Source: an uncultured Erythrobacter sp.
GTDB lineage: Bacteria > Pseudomonadota > Alphaproteobacteria > Sphingomonadales > Sphingomonadaceae
DNA: 48,110 nucleotides
Direction of reading: 5' to 3'
NCBI GenBank assembly: GCA_937899785.1
Contig: CALCCG010000080.1
Span: forward strand, 1 to 48,110
Shown: positions 17,227-25,731 of the stretch, in pieces
Position numbering within the stretch: position 1 is the first letter of the stretch
How the letters are laid out: each line of letters starts with the position of its first letter
Notes under the pieces: generated by a model
Told to the model about the DNA's origin: nothing
The model's input: the letters and a program-made list of their open reading frames with translations, nothing else
Database searches by the model: none
Position numbers and translations under genes: made by a program

Positions 17227-19986
17227 ATGGCAACGCGCATGCTAATCGATGCGCGCCACACGGAAGAAACCCGGGTGGCGGTACTCAAGGGAAACCGGAT
17301 TGAGGAGTTCGACTTTGAATCGGCTGAACACAAGCAGATCAAAGGCAATATCTATCTAGCGAAAGTTACGCGGGTTGAACCCTCGCTGCAGGCCGCCTTT
17401 GTCGACTTTGGCGGCAATCGTCACGGCTTCCTCGCGTTCAGCGAAATCCACCCCGATTATTACCAAATACCGCGAGAAGATCGCGAACGTCTGCTTGCGG
17501 AAGAGGCCGAAGCCGCCGAGGAAGAAGCGCGCCTGCGCGAAGAGGAAGAGGACGAAGGCGTCTCTCCGGGCGAAGAATACGACGCTGAGGATGAAAGCGC
17601 CGAACAGCTTGTCGAAGAGATCGCCGAAGACGGCCTCGAAGAAGTCGACACCTCTGACAAGGAAAAGGTTGCCACCATCGAAGACGGCGCCTCTGACGAC
17701 GACGACGAGGAAGACGACGCCGAAGAGGACGACGAGAGCGAGGACGACGACGAGGCGAGCGAAGGCAGCGACAGCGAAGACGACAGCGACGACCAGGAAT
17801 CGAGCGAGGGCGACGATGAAAAGCCCCGCCGGTCTCGCCGTGGTCGCGGTCGCCGACGTCAAGGCGCCAAAGGCAAAGGCGGGCACAAGGGTAGCCGCAG
17901 CCGCGCCAAGGAAGTCGACGAAGTGCGCGCCAAGCGTATGGCGCTGCGCCGCCGCTACAAGATCCAGGACGTCATTCAGCGCCGTCAGGTGCTGCTCGTC
18001 CAGGTTGTGAAGGAAGAACGCGGCAACAAAGGCGCGGCTCTCACCACCTATCTCAGCCTTGCGGGCCGTTACACGGTGCTTATGCCGAATTCTTCGCATG
18101 GCGGCGGGATCAGCCGCAAGATCAGCTCGACCAGCGATCGCAAGCGTCTGAAGCAGGTCGTCTCCGATCTCACGCTGCCCAAGACGATGGGCCTGATCGT
18201 GCGCACGGCGGGCCTCAGCCGCACAAAGACCGAAATCAAACGCGACTTCGATTATCTTGCCCGGCTTTGGGATGACATTCGCAAGAAGACATTGGGCTCC
18301 ACCGCGCCTTCGTTGATCCACTCGGACAGCGAGCTGATCAAGCGCGCGATCCGCGACATCTACAATCGCGAGATTGAGGAAGTCGTGGTTGAAGGCGAGG
18401 AAGGCTACAAGTCCGCCAAGGCCTTTATGAAAATGCTGATGCCCAGCCACGCGCGCCGGGTGAAAGCCTATTCGGACCCGGTGCCGCTGTTTCAGCGCTA
18501 CGGCGCCGAGGATCAGCTGCGGGCCATGTACGATCCGATGGTCCAGCTCAAATCGGGCGGCTATCTGATCATCAACCCCACCGAAGCGCTGGTCTCGATC
18601 GACATCAACTCGGGCCGCTCTACGAAAGAGCACGGCATCGAGCAGACCGCGCTGCACACCAATCTGGAAGCCGCGCGTGAAATCGCTCGCCAGCTGCGCC
18701 TGCGCGACATGGCTGGCCTTGTTGTGATCGACTTCATCGACATGGAGTACAATTCCAACACGCGCAAAGTCGAAAAGGCGATGAAGGAAGCGCTCAAAAC
18801 CGATCGCGCGCGCATCCAGGTGGGCCGCATCTCCAGCTTTGGCCTGATGGAAATGAGCCGCCAGCGTCTGCGCACCGGAGTGCTCGAGGCGACCACCCGG
18901 CCCTGCCCGCATTGCGACGGCACCGGTTTGGTCCGCACGGCGTCCTCAGCGGGTCTCTCGGCCCTGCGTCTGATCGAAGACGAAGCGGCCAAGGGCAAAG
19001 GCACCACTATCCGCCTCGCGGCCAGCACCGAAGCGGCGGTCTACCTGCTCAACGAAAAACGCGGCGATCTGGTTGAGATCGAACAGCGCTATGGCGTCAG
19101 CGTTGAAGTGGTCCCTGAAGGCGAAGACGAAGGCGCCAAGATGGCCGTCGGCAGCTCGGGCCCGCGCCCGACCGAAGCCCCCAAGTTTGAACCGATCGTT
19201 GACGAAGAAGACGATGATGATCTGCCCGAGGATGACGCAGACGAGGAAGCGTTTGACGAGGGTTACGGCGATGACGAAGACGCGCCGCGCAAGAAAAAGC
19301 GCCGCCGTCGGCGCGGCGGGCGCGGTCGCAACAAGAAGCGCCCCGAAGAGGGCGCTGAGGACTCCGACGAAGACAACGCCGATGCCGCTAACGACGATGA
19401 GGCCCACGATGGCGCTGATGAGGAAAGCGGCGAGGAAGCCGATTCCGAGAAGCCCAAACGTCGGCGTCGGCGCGGCGGGCGTGGCCGTCGCCGAAAGTCT
19501 TCGGACGAGGGCGCAGACGAGACGGTGAGCGACGAGGCTGAGGACGCCTCAACTGACGCGCCGGACACGCCCGAGGCGGAAGCCGAGCCGGAGGCAGAGC
19601 CAGAAGCAGAGGCCGCACCGGAAGCCCCTCCGGAGGCCGAAGAGAAGCCCAAGCGCCGCCGCACGCGCAAGAAGAAGGTTGAAGACGAAGCGCCGGTTGA
19701 AGAGGCGCCCGAAACCCCGGCTGAGGGTGAGAATAAGATTGAGGCCGAAGCGGAAGCCGAAGCCGAGCCCAAACCCAAGCGCAAACGGGCCCCGCGCAAG
19801 AAGAAGGTCGAAGAGGAGGCAACCGCGCTTCAACAGGAGCCCGAAGCCGAGTCGGTTGACGCGGTGAGCGAAGGCGCAGCGGCCAGCGCCAGCGAACCGG
19901 TCACGGGCGAAGCGGAAGTTGAACCGGCCGAGGGCGACGATGAAAGCAAGAAGCGCGGCTGGTGGCAGCGCACGTTCGGCGAATAA
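17227..19986 (+). CDS. rne: Ribonuclease E
   Basis: RNase E is the endonuclease that starts mRNA decay and processes stable RNAs. The 919-residue protein has the N-terminal S1 half (residues 1-88), then an insertion of about 150 residues (90-240) that is strongly Asp/Glu/Ser rich and ends in an Arg/Gly/Lys block. The second S1 half begins at YKIQDVI and VKEERGNKGAALTT. The DNase I-like domain keeps both magnesium-binding Asp contexts (SIDINSGRST and VVIDFIDME), and the Zn-link is PCPHCDGTG. The C-terminal scaffold (about 640-919) alternates acidic stretches with four basic modules near residues 688-705, 742-757, 807-818 and 849-861, which should bind RNA or partners. A canonical terminator hairpin follows directly. 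Confidence 0.96.
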   Translation: MATRMLIDARHTEETRVAVLKGNRIEEFDFESAEHKQIKGNIYLAKVTRVEPSLQAAFVDFGGNRHGFLAFSEIHPDYYQIPREDRERLLAEEAEAAEEEARLREEEEDEGVSPGEEYDAEDESAEQLVEEIAEDGLEEVDTSDKEKVATIEDGASDDDDEEDDAEEDDESEDDDEASEGSDSEDDSDDQESSEGDDEKPRRSRRGRGRRRQGAKGKGGHKGSRSRAKEVDEVRAKRMALRRRYKIQDVIQRRQVLLVQVVKEERGNKGAALTTYLSLAGRYTVLMPNSSHGGGISRKISSTSDRKRLKQVVSDLTLPKTMGLIVRTAGLSRTKTEIKRDFDYLARLWDDIRKKTLGSTAPSLIHSDSELIKRAIRDIYNREIEEVVVEGEEGYKSAKAFMKMLMPSHARRVKAYSDPVPLFQRYGAEDQLRAMYDPMVQLKSGGYLIINPTEALVSIDINSGRSTKEHGIEQTALHTNLEAAREIARQLRLRDMAGLVVIDFIDMEYNSNTRKVEKAMKEALKTDRARIQVGRISSFGLMEMSRQRLRTGVLEATTRPCPHCDGTGLVRTASSAGLSALRLIEDEAAKGKGTTIRLAASTEAAVYLLNEKRGDLVEIEQRYGVSVEVVPEGEDEGAKMAVGSSGPRPTEAPKFEPIVDEEDDDDLPEDDADEEAFDEGYGDDEDAPRKKKRRRRRGGRGRNKKRPEEGAEDSDEDNADAANDDEAHDGADEESGEEADSEKPKRRRRRGGRGRRRKSSDEGADETVSDEAEDASTDAPDTPEAEAEPEAEPEAEAAPEAPPEAEEKPKRRRTRKKKVEDEAPVEEAPETPAEGENKIEAEAEAEAEPKPKRKRAPRKKKVEEEATALQQEPEAESVDAVSEGAAASASEPVTGEAEVEPAEGDDESKKRGWWQRTFGE
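19288..19497 (+). repeat. Repeated basic modules in the rne tail
   Basis: Two Arg/Gly-rich modules (19288-19341 and 19450-19497) share the exact 17-base string CGTCGGCGCGGCGGGCG at 19306 and 19465, 159 bases (53 codons) apart. A second pair of Lys/Arg modules follows at about 19645-19680 and 19771-19809. They probably arose by internal duplication. Confidence 0.7.
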
Positions 19987-19995
19987 AAGTGACTC

Positions 19996-20031
19996 AGGTC
20001 CGCGTTACAGCGCCCGCTGTGACGCGGACCT
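19996..20031. terminator. Shared terminator hairpin between rne and the PLP-enzyme gene
   Basis: A 16-pair stem (AGGTCCGCGTTACAGC with GCTGTGACGCGGACCT, one G-U/A-C position depending on strand) closes a four-base loop. It begins nine bases after the rne stop, and its far arm overlaps the stop codon of the convergent PLP-enzyme gene. The position suggests it works for both directions, although no long U-tract follows. Confidence 0.7.
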
Positions 20032-21574
20032 AGCCCGGTGAAACGCGCGCCTCGATCGCGCGCGCTATGCTCTTCATGTCGCGCTCCAGCGTGTTAGCCA
20101 CGTCTGGATCGGCCATAGTCGACCAGCGAATCATCTGCGGCATGCTCAGCCCCACACGCAAGGTTCCGCCCCAACCCTCACCCTGTTCATCGCCCTGATC
20201 ATCGCCGCGGCGCACGCACTTGACCGGCTGGCCCAGGCGAACCCCGTCAAGCGCAAGCGCGCGGTGCAAGGCTTGCGCTTCAGCGAAGGTTGCAAGTCCG
20301 GGCAAAGAGGACATGTCCAGCGTGATCAGGGTGCGCATCTCAATTGGTCGCGCGGCAACCCGGTTGCGTTCATGAGCCGCGCTGGGGCACACGCGCGCCA
20401 CACCCAGAGCCGCGACAAGATAAGACTCAACCGCGCTCTCAAAGGCGTCGATCAAGGCAGCCGCACGCTCGATGGGAATGGTCTGAAAGCGCTCCAGTTC
20501 AAAGATCGCCGCGTTAAGCCGCAGAACAAGCGAGAGGTTGGCGCTGTCCTCCAACGCTTCGCGCCCGGGCCAGCCCTCAGGCCATTCGGCGCGGCGAAAG
20601 ATCTGGCGAAAACCCTGGGGCAGAGCGCTTGCTCTCTTGACCATCTGCGGCGGGATAAGCGCCCATCCGTTGAAGGGCGGCGCGCCGACAAATTTGGACC
20701 CGGTCATCAGAACCAGACAACCCCGCTCCAGATACGCTCGCACCGCCGACGATGTTATGCGCGCCTGGCACGCGTCCACCACAATGGTCACCGCGCGGCC
20801 GAACCGCTTTTGCAAGACGTCAATATCGCTCAGCGAGGGCAGCACTAAACCGGTTTTGGAGCCGTGCACCACGTGCACCAGGCAGTGACAACCGCGTGTA
20901 ATCCCCGCTTCGATCTCGCGCATCATGTCAGCGCTTACGGCCGCGCTCGATCGCGCGACGCCTTGCCCGCAGCGGACTGGCACATCAACCAAGGTGATAT
21001 CCGCGCACCCATCGACGGGCGCCGCCGGTTCGGTCGCGGCGCCAAGGGCTGTCTCATCCGCAAAGAATCGGCCATGAGCGGAATGGACACACCCGCTTCC
21101 CGTCTCGTCCGCGCCCAGAAGAATATTGTGGACAGCCTGGCTCGCCCCCTCACCCGGCCCTCCAGCGCTCTGATCGCGCGCGCAGGCCAAAGCGACATAT
21201 TCGAGATCGGTGCCCGAAGGGGCAAAGGCGATTCGCGCTTCGTCCAGGTTCAGATCAAGCGCGGCTGCGATCCGCGCGCGCAGCGCGTTTAGGCTGTCGC
21301 GGTACGGCTGCGCGCGCAGGGTCTCGAAGCGGTCGCACAGGTGGGCGAAGGCCTCGGGCGAGATGTCGCTGATGGTCGAGGAGGAATAGGCCAGAACATC
21401 GCGCGGGTAAGGCGCTGAAAGGTAACGGTTCAATCCCGTCTCCGGCGCGAGGCTTATGCGCGCATCACCACCGCTGGCCAAGAGCTGGACAAGCTCCACC
21501 GCACGCGCATCCGCGCCGATATCGTCCAATTCACGGTGAAGCCGTATCGCAGCCTCAGCCACTGTCGCCGTCAT
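20030..21574 (-). CDS. PLP-dependent fold-type I enzyme of unknown function
   Basis: The 514-residue protein looks like an aminotransferase class V/decarboxylase-type PLP enzyme. A phosphate-binding turn is likely at APSGTDLEY (residues 118-126). The cofactor-ring aspartate is D267 in VVDACQARI, and the Schiff-base lysine is K294 in MTGSKFVGAPP. Histidines in HCLVHVVHGSKTGL (230-242) fit the region before the aspartate. I cannot assign a substrate; desulfurase, kynureninase-like and decarboxylase roles are all open. It is divergent from the ATP-grasp gene (210 bases between starts), and the two may form a pathway. A hairpin at 21587-21611 covers part of its probable ribosome site. Confidence 0.8.
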   Translation of the reverse strand: MTATVAEAAIRLHRELDDIGADARAVELVQLLASGGDARISLAPETGLNRYLSAPYPRDVLAYSSSTISDISPEAFAHLCDRFETLRAQPYRDSLNALRARIAAALDLNLDEARIAFAPSGTDLEYVALACARDQSAGGPGEGASQAVHNILLGADETGSGCVHSAHGRFFADETALGAATEPAAPVDGCADITLVDVPVRCGQGVARSSAAVSADMMREIEAGITRGCHCLVHVVHGSKTGLVLPSLSDIDVLQKRFGRAVTIVVDACQARITSSAVRAYLERGCLVLMTGSKFVGAPPFNGWALIPPQMVKRASALPQGFRQIFRRAEWPEGWPGREALEDSANLSLVLRLNAAIFELERFQTIPIERAAALIDAFESAVESYLVAALGVARVCPSAAHERNRVAARPIEMRTLITLDMSSLPGLATFAEAQALHRALALDGVRLGQPVKCVRRGDDQGDEQGEGWGGTLRVGLSMPQMIRWSTMADPDVANTLERDMKSIARAIEARVSPG

Positions 21575-21586
21575 GCGTGATCCGAT

Positions 21587-21611
21587 CCCTTCCCACTGCC
21601 AATGGGGAGGG
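21587..21611 (-). promoter_or_regulatory. Leader hairpin covering the ribosome site of the PLP-enzyme gene
   Basis: On the minus strand CCCTCCCCA pairs with TGGGAAGGG (nine pairs, one non-Watson-Crick) around a seven-base loop. The second arm contains AAGGGA, the best Shine-Dalgarno candidate, 11 bases before the ATG at 21574. Folding would hide the ribosome site, which suggests translational control; this is inferred from sequence only. Confidence 0.35.
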
Positions 21612-21784
21612 CCCGATACCCACCCAACGCGCGTCTCCGCACGTGTCCATCCGCGTCTTAGGCATCAGAGCCTCGGCTAATCAATCCGGATTTTTGTAAG
21701 AAATCGGCATCCAGCGCTGGCGCACTTGCACCGCAACCCCTAAGGGCGTGCGCCAAACCACCGCCCGTCTTGCAAAAGGCCGCT

Positions 21785-22804
21785 ATGCCGCACCTTCCCA
21801 GTCCGTTGAAAATCTCCGCCGACGCGAAGGCTCGGCTCGCTATCCTGTTTCTGGCAAAGAACGCCTTGTGGGAGGGCGACATTCATCCCGAAGACGGCAA
21901 TCACGCCGTCTATCATCGCGAGATGCGTGAGGTGCTCGAGGGGCTCGGCCTCAATCTCAAGCTCACCGAGACACACGATATCCTGTTCGATCCACCCGCC
22001 GGCGTCGACTTCGTCTTCCCGCTCTTGAACCGCGCCGGTTTCTTCAATTCGGAAATGCTGGTGCCGCTGTTGTGCGAGCGCGCAGGGCTGCCCTATCTTG
22101 GTGCCAGCCCGATCCTGCGCGGCCTGTCCGACGACAAACACCTCGCCAAGCGCGCAGCGGTCGAGGCGGGCATCCCGACGGCGCCTTGGGCGGTGTATCG
22201 CAAAGGCGCGCCGGTCACGCCGGAGAAGCTTCCCGAAGCGCCGCGCTATGTGATCAAGCCCAACAATTCCTCAGCGAGCTGGGGCGTTCAGGACGCGCGC
22301 GACTGGGAAGGTGTCGCCGCGGCAATCCGCTGCATTCACGAGGACAAGGCCAATGGCGGACAAGACGCGATTGTCGAACCGTTCCTCGACGGCAGCGACG
22401 TTGAAGTGCCGGTGATCACCATGGGGGGCGAGCCGCAGATCTTACCGATGCTGATCTTCCGCCAGGGCGATCCCTCGCACCTGCGTACCTATTACGAGAA
22501 ACGCGATCTTGTGGATCGCAGCCAGAAATACTCGCTCGATCCGTTTGAGCACCCTGCGATGACCGCGCGCATCGCGGAACTGACGAAGCGATGCTGGGAA
22601 GAATACCGCCCGTTCGATTATGGCCGCTTCGAATTCCGCGTGAACGAAGAAACCGGCGACATCCAGTTTCTTGAGCTCAATCTCAACTGCAATCTGTGGT
22701 CGCAAAAGGTCTTTGGCCGAGCGGCGGCGCTGGCGGGATGGACACAGGGCGAGCTGATCGAGACCGTGCTGGCCGAAGGGCTGGCGCGGTATGGTCTGCT
22801 CTAA
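21785..22804 (+). CDS. ATP-grasp ligase (D-alanine-D-alanine ligase-like)
   Basis: The 339-residue protein has the layout of an ATP-grasp carboxylate-amine ligase: an N-terminal domain with DFVFPLLN and GLPYLGASPILRGLSDDKHLAKR, a central domain with YVIKPNNSSASWGV (phosphate loop) and IVEPFLDGSDVEVPV, and a C-terminal FEFRVNEETGDIQFLELNLNCNL supplying the magnesium ligands. The closest relatives are D-Ala-D-Ala ligases, but the N-terminal motifs differ from the canonical Ddl as I remember it, so peptide-like bond formation with another substrate is likely. The ATG at 21785 is preferred over a TTG at 21770. It is divergent from the PLP-enzyme gene. Confidence 0.83.
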   Translation: MPHLPSPLKISADAKARLAILFLAKNALWEGDIHPEDGNHAVYHREMREVLEGLGLNLKLTETHDILFDPPAGVDFVFPLLNRAGFFNSEMLVPLLCERAGLPYLGASPILRGLSDDKHLAKRAAVEAGIPTAPWAVYRKGAPVTPEKLPEAPRYVIKPNNSSASWGVQDARDWEGVAAAIRCIHEDKANGGQDAIVEPFLDGSDVEVPVITMGGEPQILPMLIFRQGDPSHLRTYYEKRDLVDRSQKYSLDPFEHPAMTARIAELTKRCWEEYRPFDYGRFEFRVNEETGDIQFLELNLNCNLWSQKVFGRAAALAGWTQGELIETVLAEGLARYGLL

Positions 22805-22813
22805 CCGCTTGGC

Positions 22814-23710
22814 CTAGTCATCACCCGCTTCGTGGGCAGCGATCATGTCCTCGATCACCTGCGCCGAAACCCAGCGAATGTCTTTGTTGCTGGTGAACAG
22901 GAAGGCCGTGCCATCAAGGCTGACCAGTGGACACAGTTCGTGCCCAGGCGTGTTCACGCGCTCGTCAAAGGGGATCGGATCCGACCACCCACCCTTGCCG
23001 TCGGCTATCGCCAGATAGATATCGCCGCGTCCCTTTCCGCCAGGCCGGTTGGAGGCAAAGATCAAATAGCGGCGGTCGGGATCAATATAGGGATCGCCTT
23101 CATACGATCCTGTGTTGATCGAACTCGGCAGGCGCTTGGCCTCGCCACCATCTTCCAGGCCACCATCTTCCAGGCTCGCTTCATAGAGGTCGTAGCCGCC
23201 GCCAGCTCCACCTGCGCGGTTGGAGGAAAAGAAGACCGAACCATCGCTTGTGATCGAGGTGTAATAGTCGTTGCCCGGGCCGTTGATCGGCGTGTCGAGA
23301 AAGACCGGCTCTCCCCATGACCCGTCCGCTTGGCGGGGAAGATAGGCAAGGTCGGCGCTCCCACGCGAAGCGTTGATGAAGTAAAGCCGCTGCTCGTCGG
23401 CTGAAAGGTAGGGATCGTGGGCGTTGAAATCGGGCGACCCGATCACCGGTACCGGTCCATCCCAGCCCGATCCGTTCCAGGTGTACGTTTCGATCGACTG
23501 CCATTGCCCATGCTCATTCCTGTACGTGAGCGCGCGGCGAACGCGCGAGAAGGTCTGGCAATACTCATATCGCCCCTCTTTCGAGACGGTGCCTTGGCCC
23601 AGGATTTCGGGCTGATCGGCAGGGGGCACGGGCCCAGCGCGCGATACTTGCTGTGTCGACGCCGATGCCTCAACCGCGAGCAACCAACCCACAAGAACCA
23701 GCCACGTCAT
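22814..23710 (-). CDS. Exported PD40/TolB-like beta-propeller protein
   Basis: The 298-residue product begins with a signal peptide (VLVGWLLAVEASA). At least four WD40-like PD40 repeats follow, recognisable as DPYLSADEQRLYFIN, YYTSITSDGSVFFSSNR, DPYIDPDRRYLIFASNRPGG and CPLVSLDGTAFLFTSNK. Such propellers occur in TolB and in many envelope or sensor proteins where they bind partners. No catalytic residues are evident. The linker between blades carries a duplicated LEDGG caused by a 15-base tandem repeat. The gene converges on the ATP-grasp gene, nine bases apart. Confidence 0.85.
   Translation of the reverse strand: MTWLVLVGWLLAVEASASTQQVSRAGPVPPADQPEILGQGTVSKEGRYEYCQTFSRVRRALTYRNEHGQWQSIETYTWNGSGWDGPVPVIGSPDFNAHDPYLSADEQRLYFINASRGSADLAYLPRQADGSWGEPVFLDTPINGPGNDYYTSITSDGSVFFSSNRAGGAGGGYDLYEASLEDGGLEDGGEAKRLPSSINTGSYEGDPYIDPDRRYLIFASNRPGGKGRGDIYLAIADGKGGWSDPIPFDERVNTPGHELCPLVSLDGTAFLFTSNKDIRWVSAQVIEDMIAAHEAGDD
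23146..23175. repeat. 15-base exact tandem duplication
   Basis: CACCATCTTCCAGGC occurs twice without a gap (23146-23160 and 23161-23175). It keeps the reading frame of the beta-propeller gene and produces LEDGGLEDGG. The two copies are identical, so the event looks recent. Confidence 0.95.
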
Positions 23711-23847
23711 ACACCAACCCCTTTTTTCTGTCTTTTGACCTCACTTAATAAACACCGGCCTTGTGCGGGGTGTAAACAGGGCGTGCGGTGCGCCGAGCCG
23801 CTGGCCGCGCTTAAACGAAATCGCCCTGCGTACCGCTTCCCGCGCCA

Positions 23848-24321
23848 TCAACCACCCGCGGGCGCGGGGCCCGCGGGATCGACCGGCTGAACCACCCACT
23901 GCCACCACACATAGCGCCACGGGATCACGACCAGCAAAAGCACCATCCCCGACGCATTCAGCGTCACGTCCATGATCGTCGGCATCTCGCGCCCATCAAG
24001 ATAGATCGGAAGCGCCACGATCAGCAGCCACAAGGTCTTCCAAGCCATTTCGTAGACCATCACGATCAGCAGCTTGAGCGGCTGAAAAATCCCCAGAAGG
24101 GCGAGCACCGACAGGATTGCCAGCATAGATCGACCCAGACCTTTCCAAGCGGGCCAGTCCGACGCGGTGCCTTCGAGTATCGAGCTCCATTGCTGCCAAC
24201 CAAGAATGACAGCGATCAGAGTGAACAAAAACCGCAGCGTCCAAATGCGCCAGGGCGCCACGGGCGGAGGCGCGATGCGACTGGGCGTTTGCGGTTCGGC
24301 GTGTGGGTTTGTGTCGGGCAT
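23848..24321 (-). CDS. Small multi-pass membrane protein
   Basis: The 157-residue protein has a proline-rich N-terminal tail of about 25 residues and four predicted membrane helices (near 28-46, 66-84, 86-108 and 123-143), rich in Trp. The C-terminus ends VQPVDPAGPAPAGG and is not a PEP-CTERM signal. I do not recognise the family and no active-site residues stand out. It is divergent from the AraC-type gene (76 bases between starts), which could regulate it; that is only inferred from position. Confidence 0.72.
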   Translation of the reverse strand: MPDTNPHAEPQTPSRIAPPPVAPWRIWTLRFLFTLIAVILGWQQWSSILEGTASDWPAWKGLGRSMLAILSVLALLGIFQPLKLLIVMVYEMAWKTLWLLIVALPIYLDGREMPTIMDVTLNASGMVLLLVVIPWRYVWWQWVVQPVDPAGPAPAGG

Positions 24322-24397
24322 GGTCGTCTTCCTCCTTGGCCTTGTCGGCCTTCTTATAGAGGTGTATTAGTCTATTAGGACACGTGGAGAACGGATC

Positions 24398-24988
24398 GTG
24401 CGTATCAAAACCCTGATCGAACGTTGCATCGAGCTTGATCGGACCCATCGCGGAAGGCACCAGGGTGCACAGCACAGCAAACCCCGATTGCGCGAGGCGC
24501 TCTCAAAATCCGCGCCAGGGACCGGTGTTGGCAACCACGCTCCACGCCGCTCGCGCCCCGAACGTCAACCCAGCGCAGTGCAAGATCAGGCGCGCACCAT
24601 CGCTATGCGAGCCGCGCGCGCTCTTGCTTACGAATTCCGGCCCCGGCCAAGCTTTGCGAGACGGATTGAGAGCGCTCTTGATCCCTTGCTCGAAGGCAAT
24701 CAGGCCAGCGCCAACGCGCTCGCCAGCGCGCTGGGAATCAGCCGGCAAACGCTGCATCGACGCCTGCGCGAACAGGGCACGAGCTTTACAGAAGTGTTGG
24801 CGGCGCGGCGCCACCAGCTGGCCATGCGCTATCTTGGGCGCGAGGGCGCGTCGGTCAAAGTCATCGCCTGGCGCCTTGGCTTTTCGAGCCCTGAAGCGTT
24901 CTCGCGCGCCTTCAAGCGCTGGACCGGTCGCTCGCCCAGCCAGTTTCGCGCCGAACACCGCGCATCCGTGGCTGGATCAGACGCTTAA
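24398..24988 (+). CDS. AraC-family HTH protein, possibly truncated
   Basis: The C-terminal 100 residues are a clear AraC/XylS double helix-turn-helix: ANALASALGISRQTLHRRLRE for the first motif and VKVIAWRLGFSSPEAFSRAFKRWTG for the second. The preceding 85 residues are basic and low in hydrophobic residues and do not resemble the ligand-binding domain of about 200 residues normally found in this subgroup. So this is either a free-standing HTH protein or the remnant of a larger regulator that lost its sensor. I use the GTG at 24398, which follows a GGAG site; a shorter start at MRAARALAYEF is possible. Its stop overlaps the convergent SDR stop. Confidence 0.62.
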   Translation: MRIKTLIERCIELDRTHRGRHQGAQHSKPRLREALSKSAPGTGVGNHAPRRSRPERQPSAVQDQARTIAMRAARALAYEFRPRPSFARRIESALDPLLEGNQASANALASALGISRQTLHRRLREQGTSFTEVLAARRHQLAMRYLGREGASVKVIAWRLGFSSPEAFSRAFKRWTGRSPSQFRAEHRASVAGSDA

Positions 24989-25731
24989 GCCGGAACTTCG
25001 ACCCCGGCGAAATCGAAAACCTTGCCGCTGTCGGTCGGCCCCAAAGCACCAAGAACGCCGAGGAGGTTCTCCGCCGCTCGGCCTGGCTCGGTCAGCTGGC
25101 CGCCCGGCAGCCCTTTCTGAAACGGCCTTGATAGGGCGCTATCCACGGTGCCCGGATGCAGGCCCACCACCACGCCGTGTTGGTGCGTGCGCCCCATCTC
25201 CAGCGCGAAGTTCTTGAGCAGCATGTTGAGCGCGGCCTTTGAGGCGCGGTAGGAGTGCCATCCGCCCAAACCGTTGTCCGAAATTGAACCCACACGGGCG
25301 GACAGCGCCGCGAACACGAAACGCTCCGAACGCGGCATTAGCGGCAAGACATGCTTGGCGATCAGTGCGGGGCCAATGGTGTTCAACGCCAGAACGTCAG
25401 CCATCGCCTCAGCGGAAAGCCGTTTGTAGGTGCGCTCTGGACCGGTGCCGTCGGCCAGCGTCAGGACACCGCTGGCGACGATCACCCATTCGGGCGGGTT
25501 TTCGCGCATTTCGCCCGCAGCTGCCGCAATGCTCGCTTCGTCTTTGAGGTCAAAGGCGAAGGGCGTGATAGCTTCGCTGGTCCAATCTCCTGCGCTGCGC
25601 GATCCGGCGTAGACCCTCTCACACCCGCTGCGCGCCAGCTCTTCGCACAAGGCCCGGCCAATCCCGCCCGTGGCGCCAAACACGGCTGCACGGCGCGGCG
25701 CGCTGTCGGGCCATTTTCCTATTGCGCTCAT
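24985..25731 (-). CDS. Short-chain dehydrogenase/reductase (SDR)
   Basis: The 248-residue SDR has the NAD(P)-binding GATGGIGRALCEEL loop near the N-terminus, an ASGVLT segment in place of the usual NNAG, and the active-site YRASK (Tyr-x3-Lys) after a serine in FAALSARVGSISDN. The C-terminal GLHPGTVDSALSRPF is typical of C-factor/CsgA-like SDRs. The substrate is unknown. I start at the ATG at 25731 because the upstream in-frame extension is Arg/Ser-rich and unlike a protein domain. Its end overlaps the AraC-type gene end, and it is divergent from sdhB. Confidence 0.87.
   Translation of the reverse strand: MSAIGKWPDSAPRRAAVFGATGGIGRALCEELARSGCERVYAGSRSAGDWTSEAITPFAFDLKDEASIAAAAGEMRENPPEWVIVASGVLTLADGTGPERTYKRLSAEAMADVLALNTIGPALIAKHVLPLMPRSERFVFAALSARVGSISDNGLGGWHSYRASKAALNMLLKNFALEMGRTHQHGVVVGLHPGTVDSALSRPFQKGLPGGQLTEPGRAAENLLGVLGALGPTDSGKVFDFAGVEVPA

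Noticed and set aside
17680..17830. GAC/GAG-rich stretch that could look like a microsatellite or repeat array
   Set aside because: It is in-frame coding for the acidic part of the RNase E insertion and has no regular spacer-repeat layout, so it is not a CRISPR array.
17356..18912. 518-codon open frame on the minus strand
   Set aside because: Antisense to rne; the rne frame has full family motifs while this one is low-complexity.
23848..24321. Membrane protein considered as a PEP-CTERM exosortase substrate
   Set aside because: It has several membrane helices and no PEP motif followed by a single helix and basic tail. No other product in the window has such a signal.
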